Below, in pieces: positions 40,918 through 49,433 of a DNA stretch of 64,000 bases. A model generated the notes under the pieces. The model made no database searches and was not told the DNA's origin. It saw only the letters and a program-made list of their open reading frames with translations. The position numbers and the translations under genes are program-made. Origin of the DNA: Treponema sp. (GTDB lineage Bacteria > Spirochaetota > Spirochaetia > Treponematales > Treponemataceae); NCBI GenBank assembly GCA_017550685.1, contig JAFZOJ010000037.1, forward strand, positions 1 through 64,000, written 5' to 3'. Numbering within the stretch: position 1 is the stretch's first letter; each line of letters starts with the position of its first letter.

Positions 40918-43806
40918 ATGTCTTTAAGAAGTCGTTTGTTTGGAAAAAAAGATAATATTACAACTTCTAAACAGAAATTTGATTCAATTCAATCAGATAA
41001 TCCATCTGTAAAAGCAATAATTGAACTTAATAAGCATATATCAAATCTTCTTTCATCTGATTCATACATTGCCAAAAGTGAATATCTCAAATTTATAGAA
41101 GCAAGAAAAGAGGCTGTATCATATTTTAAACAATTACATAAAGACAATCTATTAAAAAACTTTTGTACAAATAATCATATAACAACAGAATTAGTTCTTG
41201 ATACAATTGAAAAACTTGATAACTTAAAAAATCTTGTTTCTCAACACAATAAAAACTTTATTGAATCAAAACTTGTTTCTGAAAAAACATATCTGGATAA
41301 TATCTTAAAAGAAATTGATCCAAACATTATGCTTGATGAGGATCAGCGAAAAGTTGTACTTACAGATGAAGATTACTGTCTTGTTATTGCTGGTGCTGGA
41401 GCTGGAAAAACAACCACAGTTGCAGCTAAAGTAAAATATCTTGTAGAAAAGAAAAATATCAAACCGGGAGAAATCCTTGTTGTTTCATTTACAAATAAGG
41501 CTGTTGGCGAATTAAAAGAAAGAATTCAGAAGCAACTAAATATAGATTGTCCTATTACAACATTCCACTCAACTGGAAATGCAATTTTACATAAAGAGAA
41601 TGATGAAAAATTAAATATTGTTCAAAGTGATAAATTGTATTTTGTTCTTGAAGATTATTTTAGAGATACAGTTTTACAAAATCAAAAATTACTGGATGAT
41701 TTAATTCAATTTTTTGCTACATATTTTGATGAACCTATTACAGCGAAAGATAAAAATGATTTATTTGAAAAACTATCTTCAGCCAATTTTTCAACAATGA
41801 AAAGTGAAGTTGGAGAAATTAATTATGATTTGGAAATTAAGAATTCACGAAAGAAAGAGTATGTCACAATTCAAAATGAAGTATTACGTTCTTATGAAGA
41901 AGTACAGATTGCAAACTTTCTCTATCTGAATAACATCGAATATGAATATGAGCCTCGATATAAATACAATATTGATGGAACGAATAAACCTTATACTCCT
42001 GATTTTATAATTCGACAAAATGATAAAGAAGCATATATTGAGCATTTTGGAATCACACAATCGGGTTATAGCAATAGATATACAGTTGAAGAATTAGAGA
42101 AATATAAAAAAGCTGTACACGATAAAGTTGATTTACATAAACAGCATGGTACTTTACTTCTTTATACATTTTCTGGATTTGATGATGGAAAGCCACTTCT
42201 GGAACATTTGAAAAAACAACTAGAAAGAACAGGTTTTATTTTAAATCCACGAGATAACAAAGAGGTTATGCAAAGAATCTCTAATCAAGATGGAAGTCGT
42301 TATGTTCGAAAACTTATTAATCTTGTAGACAGGTTTATTTCAAATTTCAAAACAAATGGATATCTAGTTGAACAGTTTGAAGAATGGAAGATTAAATCAA
42401 ATAATGAACGAACAAAACTTTTTCTTGGAATATGTAAAGAATGCTATCTTGAATATGAACGTTATTTACAAAAGAACAATGCAATTGATTTTTCAGACAT
42501 GATTAATAAATCAGCAAGACTGTTAAGAGAATCAAAAGCCGTAAGTGATCAGATAGATTTTAAATATATAATAGTTGATGAATATCAGGATATATCCCGA
42601 CAAAGATTTGATTTGGTTGGAGCTTTACATGATGTTACTTCTGCTAAAATCATCGCAGTTGGAGATGACTGGCAATCTATCTATGCTTTTAGTGGTTCTG
42701 ATATTACATTATTTACTCAATTTGAAAAAATAATGGGATATGCGGAACAACTCAAAATCACAAATACATACAGAAATTCTCAGGAAGTTATAGATATAGC
42801 AGGTAACTTTATTCAGAAAAATACTGCACAAATTCGGAAATCATTGAAGTCTCCTAAGACAATAAACGAACCTGTTATTATTTATACATATGATTCAAAA
42901 ATAAAAAGATTTGGTGGTAATGCAAATTATAATCTTGCAAAAGCTGTTGAAATTGCCTTGGAACAGATAATAGACTTTAACAACAAAGAAGGGAAAGATT
43001 CTAAAAAACAAGAAATTTTGTTATTAGGTAGATTTGGTTTTGATGGAAAAAACTTAGAAAGATCTGGATTATTTGAATTTAAGGATTATGGCAGTAAAGT
43101 AAAAAGCTTGAAATACCCTTTCTTGAAAATTACATTTATGACTGCGCATGCTTCAAAAGGTCTTGGTTATGATAATGTTATAGTAATAAATGGGAAAAAT
43201 GAGATTTATGGTTTCCCATCAAAAATTGAAAATGATCCTGTTTTAAATTTTGTTGTCAAACGAGATGATTTTATAGAAGCTGCAGAAGAAAGGCGTCTTT
43301 TCTACGTAGCTATGACTCGTACTAAAAATAGAGTTTATTTTATAGCGCCAGAATTAAATCCATCAGAATTCTTATTAGAGATAAAAAATGATTATAAAAA
43401 TGTTGTTTTAAAAGGTAAGTGGAATGAAGAAATTGCAGAGGCAATAAACTATAAAAAAATGTGTCCTATATGTGGTTATCCATTGCAAAGAAAAGTGAAA
43501 AATGCTTATGGTCTTCGCTTATGGATTTGTATGAACGATCCAGAAGTTTGTGATTTTATGACAAATGAAATAGCAGCTGGTAAACTTTCTATTCAAAAAT
43601 GCGACAAATGTGATGGATACTTAATAGCAAAACCAAATGGTGATAGAACTGATTACTTCTTAGGATGTACAAATTTTAAGGCAAATAAGACGGGTTGTAA
43701 TAATACTATTAGTAAAATTGATTATTATACAATGCACAATTTATCACCTGAACCAGCACCTAAAAAAGAAATTCCAAAGGGCTATAATCCAGTTAAGAAT
43801 AAATAA
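40918..43806 (+). CDS. UvrD-type helicase with nuclease-like insert and zinc ribbons
   Basis: 962 residues. Superfamily 1 motifs: GAGAGKTTTVAAKV (near 160), VSFTNKAVGELKERI, VDEYQDISRQRFD (near 553), GDDWQSIYAFSGSD, TAHASKGLGYDNVIV, FYVAMTRTKN (near 797). Between motifs I and II, residues about 328-378 read E..IANFLYLNNIEYEYEP, then YTPDFII and AYIEHFG, the E-PDF-E spacing of a PD-(D/E)xK-like fold. The C-terminus has two topoisomerase-type zinc ribbons (CPICGYPL; CDKCDGYL). Codon use is far more AT-rich than nearby core genes, suggesting transfer. Role: repair, or defence against foreign DNA. Confidence 0.87.
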   Translation: MSLRSRLFGKKDNITTSKQKFDSIQSDNPSVKAIIELNKHISNLLSSDSYIAKSEYLKFIEARKEAVSYFKQLHKDNLLKNFCTNNHITTELVLDTIEKLDNLKNLVSQHNKNFIESKLVSEKTYLDNILKEIDPNIMLDEDQRKVVLTDEDYCLVIAGAGAGKTTTVAAKVKYLVEKKNIKPGEILVVSFTNKAVGELKERIQKQLNIDCPITTFHSTGNAILHKENDEKLNIVQSDKLYFVLEDYFRDTVLQNQKLLDDLIQFFATYFDEPITAKDKNDLFEKLSSANFSTMKSEVGEINYDLEIKNSRKKEYVTIQNEVLRSYEEVQIANFLYLNNIEYEYEPRYKYNIDGTNKPYTPDFIIRQNDKEAYIEHFGITQSGYSNRYTVEELEKYKKAVHDKVDLHKQHGTLLLYTFSGFDDGKPLLEHLKKQLERTGFILNPRDNKEVMQRISNQDGSRYVRKLINLVDRFISNFKTNGYLVEQFEEWKIKSNNERTKLFLGICKECYLEYERYLQKNNAIDFSDMINKSARLLRESKAVSDQIDFKYIIVDEYQDISRQRFDLVGALHDVTSAKIIAVGDDWQSIYAFSGSDITLFTQFEKIMGYAEQLKITNTYRNSQEVIDIAGNFIQKNTAQIRKSLKSPKTINEPVIIYTYDSKIKRFGGNANYNLAKAVEIALEQIIDFNNKEGKDSKKQEILLLGRFGFDGKNLERSGLFEFKDYGSKVKSLKYPFLKITFMTAHASKGLGYDNVIVINGKNEIYGFPSKIENDPVLNFVVKRDDFIEAAEERRLFYVAMTRTKNRVYFIAPELNPSEFLLEIKNDYKNVVLKGKWNEEIAEAINYKKMCPICGYPLQRKVKNAYGLRLWICMNDPEVCDFMTNEIAAGKLSIQKCDKCDGYLIAKPNGDRTDYFLGCTNFKANKTGCNNTISKIDYYTMHNLSPEPAPKKEIPKGYNPVKNK

Positions 43807-43809
43807 AAG

Positions 43810-43900
43810 GCGGGGGCGTTACGGGGGCTACCCCCGTTAGAAGGGCTAGCCCGCAACGAAGTGCGGGCGAGGGGAAGGCTTTCCCCTCTTTTCCCTTTTT
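43810..43900. repeat. GC-rich structured element R4, copy 2
   Basis: Hairpins ACGGGGGC-ta-CCCCCGT, GCCCGC-aacgaagt-GCGGGC and GAGGGGAA-ggc-TTTCCCCTC, then a T-rich end. It closes the helicase gene and the convergent pta gene. Confidence 0.78.
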
Positions 43901-43906
43901 AAGTAT

Positions 43907-44938
43907 TTATGCCTGCAGCGCTGTAACAGCTACTGTTGCAATAATATCATCTACATTACATCCGCGGCTAAGGTCGTTGAGAGGCTTTGCGAAGCCCTGA
44001 CAAACTGGGCCAATTGCCATCCAGCCACCCATGCGCTGGCAGATCTTATAGCCGATGTTGCCGGCGTTGATATTTGGGAAGATGAAGGTGTTTGCGTGGC
44101 CTGCTACTTTGCTGCCTGGGGCTTTGAGTTCGCCTACTTCTGGAGCTACGGCTGCATCAAACTGGAATTCTCCGTCCAATGCCAAGTCTGGAGCTGCGGC
44201 TTTTGCGAGTTCTGTTGCCTGCTGAACCTTTGAAACTGTGTCGTAGAATTTTGCGTCGTTTCCTGAGCCTTTTGTAGAGAAAGAAAGCATTGCAACGCGT
44301 GGTTCAATTCCTGCAATTTTCTTTGCTGTGTCGGCAGAAGCGAGTGCAATGTCGCAAAGCTCTTCTGCGCTTGGTTCAATGTTGATTGCACAGTCGCCGA
44401 ATACTGCAACTCCTTCCGGTACATATGGGTTTCCGCCTTCTGGAGCAACCATGATAAAGCAGCTTGAAACTGTCTTAAAGCCAGGAGCTGTTTTGATTAC
44501 CTGGAGTCCTGGGCGCAATGTATTTGCTGTTGAGTGGCATGCACCAGAAACAAATCCGTCTGCATCGCCTGCCTTAAGGATGAGTGCACCGTACATTGTG
44601 TGATCCTTAAGAATTGCGGCCTTAGCTGCTGCAACGTCTGCATATTCTGGTTCGCCAGTTTTCTTGTTGATTTTTCCTTCACGAGCCTTAAAAAGAAGCT
44701 CTGCATATTTGTCTGCGTTTGCATCCTTTGCCGGGTCAACGATTGTAACTCCGCTCAAGTCTACATTGCTTCCGCTTGCTTTAATGTCTTCGTCGCTGCC
44801 AATCAAAATGATTTTTGCGATTCCGTCTTTTACGATTTTTGATGCTGCTTCAACAACGCGCTTGTCTTCACCTTCGCAAAGAACGATTGTCTTACCTGCA
44901 GCCTTTGCCTTATTTAATAATTCATCTACAAATTTCAT
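43907..44938 (-). CDS. pta: Phosphate acetyltransferase
   Basis: 343 residues from ATG at 44938, set by GGAGG nine bases upstream. IVLCEGEDKRVVEAASKIV, DGFVSGACHSTANTLRPGLQ, and NTFIFPNINAGNIGYKICQRMGG are the family signatures. It interconverts acetyl-CoA and acetyl phosphate. No ackA is in the window. The single-domain short form is present. Confidence 0.95.
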   Translation of the reverse strand: MKFVDELLNKAKAAGKTIVLCEGEDKRVVEAASKIVKDGIAKIILIGSDEDIKASGSNVDLSGVTIVDPAKDANADKYAELLFKAREGKINKKTGEPEYADVAAAKAAILKDHTMYGALILKAGDADGFVSGACHSTANTLRPGLQVIKTAPGFKTVSSCFIMVAPEGGNPYVPEGVAVFGDCAINIEPSAEELCDIALASADTAKKIAGIEPRVAMLSFSTKGSGNDAKFYDTVSKVQQATELAKAAAPDLALDGEFQFDAAVAPEVGELKAPGSKVAGHANTFIFPNINAGNIGYKICQRMGGWMAIGPVCQGFAKPLNDLSRGCNVDDIIATVAVTALQA

Positions 44939-44955
44939 ATATGCCTCCAAAAAAC

Positions 44956-44982
44956 GTCATTGCCGTGCTCGACACGGCAATC
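44956..44982. repeat. R1-type repeat, variant core
   Basis: gtcattgccgtgctcgacac followed by ggcaatct: same frame as R1 with the inner arms changed in a compensating way, so the palindrome is kept. Confidence 0.75.
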
Positions 44983-45077
44983 TATTAATAAAATATCGCA
45001 AACGGCCGTTTTTTTCAATGGAGTTTCTTGTCGCAAAAACTACGATTGATATTTTAATATTAAGTAACTATTTTTAG

Positions 45078-45106
45078 TTGCAAATTATCATATTATGAAT
45101 TATATT
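45078..45106 (+). promoter_or_regulatory. hicAB promoter, leaderless geometry
   Basis: TTGCAA (45078-45083), 17-base spacer, TATATT (45101-45106), six bases (ATTTAT), ATG at 45113. Confidence 0.65.
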
Positions 45107-45112
45107 ATTTAT

Positions 45113-45367
45113 ATGGGTAAAAAAGAAAAACTGATAAAAAGGCTAAAATCAAAACCTAAAGATTTTACTTTTGATGAAGCAGAAACGTTACTGGGGTGTT
45201 TATCCTATAGTAGGTCAAACAAAGGAAAAACTAGTGGCTCTAGAGTAATGTTTACTTCAAGTGTACATCCCTCTATTTTGCTTCATAAACCACATCCTAA
45301 TAACGAATTAAAGGGTTATCAGGTTCAGCAGCTAATTGATATTTTAGAAGAGGAAGGTCTTATATGA
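45113..45367 (+). CDS. hicA: HicA-family toxin
   Basis: 84 residues from ATG at 45113. FTFDEAETLLGCLSYSRSNKGKTSGSRVMF and the HKPHPNNELKGYQVQQLIDIL end are HicA signatures. The start is chosen because a -10 box precedes it by six bases and there is no Shine-Dalgarno; an ATG 18 bases earlier lies inside the promoter. Overlaps hicB by four bases. Confidence 0.88.
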   Translation: MGKKEKLIKRLKSKPKDFTFDEAETLLGCLSYSRSNKGKTSGSRVMFTSSVHPSILLHKPHPNNELKGYQVQQLIDILEEEGLI

Positions 45368-45702
45368 AAAATATAATTGAATACAAAGGATATGTTGGAA
45401 GTATTGAATTCTCGGAAGAAGATTCTATCTTTTTTGGTAAAGTTCAAGGAGTTCGTACACTTATTTCTTATGAGGGTGCTTCGGCTTCAGAGCTTATAAA
45501 TGATTTTCACGGAGCTATTGATGATTATCTGGAATTATGTAAAGCAGAAGGAATTGAACCAGAAAAAGCATATAAGGGTTCTTTTAATATTCGGGTAAAA
45601 CCAGAACTTCATAAAAAAGCTGCCATTTATGCAATGGAGCACGATATTACTTTAAACAGTTTTGTTGAAAATTCGATAGAAAAAGTCCTTGCTGCATTTT
45701 AG
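45364..45702 (+). CDS. hicB: HicB-family antitoxin
   Basis: 112 residues. HicB-type partial RNase-H-like fold (EYKGYVGSIEFSEEDSIFFGKVQG) and a C-terminal ribbon-helix-helix (FNIRVKPELHKKAAIYAMEHDITLNSFVENSI) that should bind the operon's operator. Toxin-first order. It neutralises HicA. Confidence 0.9.
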   Translation: MKNIIEYKGYVGSIEFSEEDSIFFGKVQGVRTLISYEGASASELINDFHGAIDDYLELCKAEGIEPEKAYKGSFNIRVKPELHKKAAIYAMEHDITLNSFVENSIEKVLAAF

Positions 45703-45719
45703 GATTTTGTAAATTAAAA

Positions 45720-46430
45720 ATGTTCAGAATTGCTATTTGTGAAGATGAAAAAGTTATACTCGAATATGAAAGCTCGCTGGTAAACCAGTGGGGCGAGGCG
45801 CGGGGATGTAAGCTGGAGTTTGATGAATATGTTTCGGCGGAGCAGTTTCTTTTTGAAAGTGAAGATAAGGCGCCTTATGATGTTTTGATTTTTGATATTC
45901 AGATGAAGGCTCTGAACGGCATGGAGCTTGCAAAAAAGCTCAGGGCCCGCGGTTGTGATTCTGCGCTGATTTTTGTTACCGGCGTAAAGGATTATGCAAT
46001 TGAAGGCTATGAAGTTGGAGCTGTACGATATATTTTAAAGCCTGTAAAGGCTGAAGTTTTGAGTGAACTTTTGGACACAATTTATGCCGAGCGACAAAAC
46101 CAGCAAGAAGACTTTTTTGTGTTGGGGCAGGGCGCGGAACTTGAACGAATCCCTGTTGAAAAAATAATTTATATAGAAGCCCGCGGACATTATGTTTATA
46201 TGAAGGGCGCAGACTTTGAACGCGAATGGAAATCTTCTTTTTCGCAGGCAAGCGCAGGTTTTGAAGAAAAAAACTTTTTCTGCTTGAGGCGTGGTCTTCT
46301 TGTAAACTTAAAGCATGTTTCTAAAATTACAAGAACTGATTGTGTGCTCGACGACGGGGAATCGCTCCCGGTTGCGCGAGGTGTGTATAAAGCTTTGAAT
46401 GAGGCGTTTATAAAATGTTTCTGCAAATAA
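45720..46430 (+). CDS. LytTR-family response regulator
   Basis: 236 residues. Receiver domain with phospho-acceptor D59 (LIFDIQM) and a LytTR DNA-binding domain (about 140-235: IPVEKIIYIEARGHYVYM, FCLRRGLLVNLKHVSKI). It pairs with the GHKL kinase 110 bases downstream, as in Agr/Com-type peptide-sensing systems. No clear Shine-Dalgarno close to the ATG. Confidence 0.9.
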   Translation: MFRIAICEDEKVILEYESSLVNQWGEARGCKLEFDEYVSAEQFLFESEDKAPYDVLIFDIQMKALNGMELAKKLRARGCDSALIFVTGVKDYAIEGYEVGAVRYILKPVKAEVLSELLDTIYAERQNQQEDFFVLGQGAELERIPVEKIIYIEARGHYVYMKGADFEREWKSSFSQASAGFEEKNFFCLRRGLLVNLKHVSKITRTDCVLDDGESLPVARGVYKALNEAFIKCFCK

Positions 46431-46431
46431 G

Positions 46432-46518
46432 AGATTGTCGGGTCAAGCCCGACAATGACATAGGTTCGTCATGTCAATGCCAGAGATTGTGTCATGTTCG
46501 GGCTTGACCCGGACATCT
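46432..46518. repeat. Dispersed repeat R1, two units
   Basis: agattgtcgggtcaagcccg and gttcgggcttgacccggac in opposite orientation between the regulator and kinase genes. The second unit supplies TTGACC at 46504. Confidence 0.8.
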
Positions 46519-46534
46519 CTTGTTAAGGTATAAT
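46504..46534 (+). promoter_or_regulatory. Histidine-kinase promoter, leaderless geometry
   Basis: TTGACC (from the R1 repeat), a 19-base spacer (long), perfect TATAAT (46529-46534), six bases (GCATTT), ATG at 46541. Confidence 0.6.
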
Positions 46535-46540
46535 GCATTT

Positions 46541-47281
46541 ATGAGCTTGTTAATAAAGTTACTTCTAATCTGCGTACTCTGTATCATTATATCTGTCACG
46601 CTCACTATACTTATCCTCAAAGCAAAATATGACAAGCGGTTGTCAGATTTTCAGGACAGCGTTCTCAAAAAGCAGCGGGATGAAGTTCAGAATATTTACC
46701 AGACTATGCGGGCCTGGCGACATGACTATCACAATCACATTCAGTCAATTAAAGCTATGATTGCAATGCAGAAGTTTGAAGAGCTGGATGCTTACCTTGG
46801 TACACTTGAACAGGACCTGGATAGCATAGACATTGCAATCCGTACCGGCAACGTTGGACTTGATGCAATCTTGAGCAGTAAGGTTTCCATTGCCCGCAAA
46901 AATAATATAGAAGTAAACTGCACAGCAAAGGTTCCGTCCGAACTTAAAATAAGCGACGTTCATCTTTGCGCAATTGTAGGAAACCTCTTGGACAATGCAA
47001 TCGAAGCGTGTGAAAAAATAAAGGGCGGGGCAGATCCAACTCTCCCAGCAAAATTTATCCGCATTTACATAGGCCTTTTCAAAGAGCAGCTTTATATTTC
47101 GGTTTCAAATTCTACAAACGCAAAACATCGCAGACGGCTTAATGAACTTGTTACGTCGAAGCTTGGCGAACACGGATTTGGGCTTAGGCGCATAGATAAA
47201 ATTGCGGAAAAGTATGATGGTTTTGTAAACCGCAAAAATGAACCGGGAATTTTTGCTACTGAGGTGATGATTCCATTGTAG
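46541..47281 (+). CDS. GHKL-family sensor histidine kinase
   Basis: 246 residues from ATG at 46541. One N-terminal membrane helix, then an AgrC-like H box with H61 (RHDYHNHIQSIKAMI), and an ATPase domain (NLLDNAIEACEK N box; HGFGLRRIDKIAEKYDG). It has no separate sensor domain, so the signal may be felt through the membrane helix or a partner. Likely phosphorylates the LytTR regulator. Confidence 0.88.
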   Translation: MSLLIKLLLICVLCIIISVTLTILILKAKYDKRLSDFQDSVLKKQRDEVQNIYQTMRAWRHDYHNHIQSIKAMIAMQKFEELDAYLGTLEQDLDSIDIAIRTGNVGLDAILSSKVSIARKNNIEVNCTAKVPSELKISDVHLCAIVGNLLDNAIEACEKIKGGADPTLPAKFIRIYIGLFKEQLYISVSNSTNAKHRRRLNELVTSKLGEHGFGLRRIDKIAEKYDGFVNRKNEPGIFATEVMIPL

Positions 47282-47305
47282 TCCGTCATGGTGCCTTTGT
47301 AAGCC

Positions 47306-47367
47306 GTCATCCCGAACTTGTTTCGGGATCTCTTATTCAATAGATGCTGAAACAAGTTCAGCATGAC
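47306..47367. repeat. Dispersed repeat R2
   Basis: gtcatcccgaacttgtttcg...gatctc followed by agatgctgaaacaagttcag and catgac: an inverted pair, again at 52064 and 56539. Confidence 0.8.
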
Positions 47368-47483
47368 GATTGTTTTCTTGCAATTCGTGTATGTTTTTTT
47401 ACATTTCGTGCACATCCCGCCAGATTGCACTTTTTTTATGATATATTTCACCCATAATAAAATTAAGGGGGTTTTGTTAGGTT

Positions 47484-49433
47484 ATGAAAAACGCTCAAAA
47501 AACTAAGCGCAATAATATTTTTCAGAACGCGTTTATTATCTACAAGGCTATGTTCAAACGCTATCCGACAGCTATTCCGCTTGTGATTGTGTACATCATC
47601 ATTTCGGTGGCACTGCCTTTTGTTAATACACTCATTCCTGCAATGGCAATAAAGGGTATTACGAGCCGCAGTGTAAAAATCTTTCTGGAATACATTGGAA
47701 TTGCTGTTGCCATTATGTGTGTGTTTTCGGGAATCAAGCTCTTTTGTGAATCAAAAATGCAGATGAAGCATACCTACAACAGAATCAGTGTTTTTATGAT
47801 GAACTTTATTAAAAAGGCAATCAACACTGACTATCTGAATATTGAACCTCAGCCAAAGCAAAAGATTATGGGAAAAGGTGTTCAGGGTGTTAGCAGTAAC
47901 TACGAGGGTGCCGAAGAGGTTTCTACACTTTCGATTCACCTTGTTACAATTGTTCTTGGAATCTTCAGTTATGGAACTGTGATTTTTGTTCTGGACTGGA
48001 GGATTCTTGCCATTACTCTGGGTATGTTTGTTGCCGATGTTTTAATCCGTAATCATGCCGTAAAGTTTGGTGACAGCCACCGCGAAAGCTTTTCTGAGCC
48101 ATGGCGTAAAATAAATTATTATGAACGCAACAGCATGAACATAAGTGCAGGCAAGGATATCCGCATTTTTGGTCTTAAAAAACTTTTTGATTATCATTTT
48201 GATTTGATGATTAATACCTACAGAAAGTTCCGCTACAAGTATCAGCTCAAGTGGTATTATCCGACAATTTCTGATACTGCCTTTAATGTTACCCGCGACT
48301 GGCTTGCCTATACACTTTTGATTCACAAGGTTTTGAGCGGTCAGATTGATGCTACAACCTTTACTGTTTATCTGGGAATCATAGCAAGTTTTTCTCAGTA
48401 TATTTACGACGTTTCAATGCACTTTGCAAACCTTCGCGATGCAAGTCATCAGTTCAATGATTATCATGAGTTTATGGAGCAGAAGGATGTGTTTGAACAC
48501 CATGTCATTCCCGCACTTGATGCGGGAATCTCTGAGAAAGATTGTCGGGTCAAGCCCGACAATGACACAGAGGGCGCTGGCAATGACACAGAGGGCGCTG
48601 GCAATGACACAAAGGGCGCTGGTAATGACACAATGGTCGCTCCATCCATCGAATTCCGGAACGTCAGTTTTACTTACGAGGGCAGCGAAAAACCTGTTCT
48701 TACAAACGTAAGCTTCAAAATAAATGCCGACGAAAAAATTGCTCTGGTTGGAAATAACGGAGCCGGTAAAACAACAATCGTTAAGCTTTTGTGCGGACTT
48801 TACCCACCGACAAGCGGCGAGATTTTGATTGACGGAAAAAGTATAAACGACATTGGCGTAGAAAAATATCAGGATATGATTAGCGTTCTATTCCAGGATA
48901 CTTCGCCGATCGCACTCTCTATTGCAGAAAATGTCTGCGGCTGCGAGCCTCAGGATGCCGACAAAAAGAAGCTGGAGGACTGTCTTAAAAAAGCAGGCCT
49001 TCTGGAAAAGGTAAATACTCTTGCCAAAAAAGAAGAAACCTACATCACCCAGACTCTTGATGAAAAAGGCGTCGTGCTTTCCGGTGGTGAAACACAAAAG
49101 CTTCTTCTTGCAAAGGCAATGTACAAGGACGGACCAATGCTCATTCTTGACGAGCCTACAAGTGCCCTTGACCCTATTGCAGAAAGCCGTATCTACGAAG
49201 AATACAATCAGCTGGCAGACAAGAAAACTGCTGTATTTATTTCGCACCGCCTTGCAAGTACAAAGTTCTGTGACCGCATTCTGTTTCTTGATGGCGGACA
49301 GATTGTCGAAGAAGGTAGTCACGACCAGCTTATGAAAAACGGCGGCAAGTATCGTGAGATTTTTGATATTCAGAGCCATTACTATAAAGAGGACAATGGT
49401 GAAGAGGGATTGTCGGGTCAAGCCCGACAATGA
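47484..49433 (+). CDS. ABC exporter half-transporter, first
   Basis: 649 residues, about six membrane spans then an ATPase domain: Walker A GNNGAGKTTIVKLL (near 422), Q loop, VLSGGETQKLLLAKAMY signature, LILDEPTSALDP Walker B, H-loop ISHRL. The linker between membrane part and ATPase (about residues 340-385) is encoded by R1 repeats, including three and a part copies of a seven-residue NDTEGAG unit. The last eight residues (GLSGQARQ) and the stop also come from an R1 copy. It should pair with the second half-transporter to form a heterodimer; substrate unknown. Confidence 0.9.
   Translation: MKNAQKTKRNNIFQNAFIIYKAMFKRYPTAIPLVIVYIIISVALPFVNTLIPAMAIKGITSRSVKIFLEYIGIAVAIMCVFSGIKLFCESKMQMKHTYNRISVFMMNFIKKAINTDYLNIEPQPKQKIMGKGVQGVSSNYEGAEEVSTLSIHLVTIVLGIFSYGTVIFVLDWRILAITLGMFVADVLIRNHAVKFGDSHRESFSEPWRKINYYERNSMNISAGKDIRIFGLKKLFDYHFDLMINTYRKFRYKYQLKWYYPTISDTAFNVTRDWLAYTLLIHKVLSGQIDATTFTVYLGIIASFSQYIYDVSMHFANLRDASHQFNDYHEFMEQKDVFEHHVIPALDAGISEKDCRVKPDNDTEGAGNDTEGAGNDTKGAGNDTMVAPSIEFRNVSFTYEGSEKPVLTNVSFKINADEKIALVGNNGAGKTTIVKLLCGLYPPTSGEILIDGKSINDIGVEKYQDMISVLFQDTSPIALSIAENVCGCEPQDADKKKLEDCLKKAGLLEKVNTLAKKEETYITQTLDEKGVVLSGGETQKLLLAKAMYKDGPMLILDEPTSALDPIAESRIYEEYNQLADKKTAVFISHRLASTKFCDRILFLDGGQIVEEGSHDQLMKNGGKYREIFDIQSHYYKEDNGEEGLSGQARQ
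48502..48566. repeat. R1 repeat units inside the ABC transporter gene
   Basis: gtcattcccgcacttgatgc...ggaatctc then agattgtcgggtcaagcccg: two R1 units in frame in the linker between membrane domain and ATPase. Confidence 0.85.
48561..48632. repeat. 21-bp tandem repeat inside the ABC transporter gene
   Basis: aatgacacagagggcgctgg + c, three copies (third with two changes) and a partial fourth, coding NDTEGAG three times. It begins in the right arm of the R1 unit. Confidence 0.9.

Noticed and set aside
45095-45112. Upstream ATG for the second HicA
   Set aside because: It lies inside the predicted promoter spacer and has no Shine-Dalgarno; the next ATG fits the leaderless geometry.
48561-48632. 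CRISPR or intergenic minisatellite
   Set aside because: The 21-bp units are directly adjacent, without spacers, and lie in frame inside a long open reading frame.
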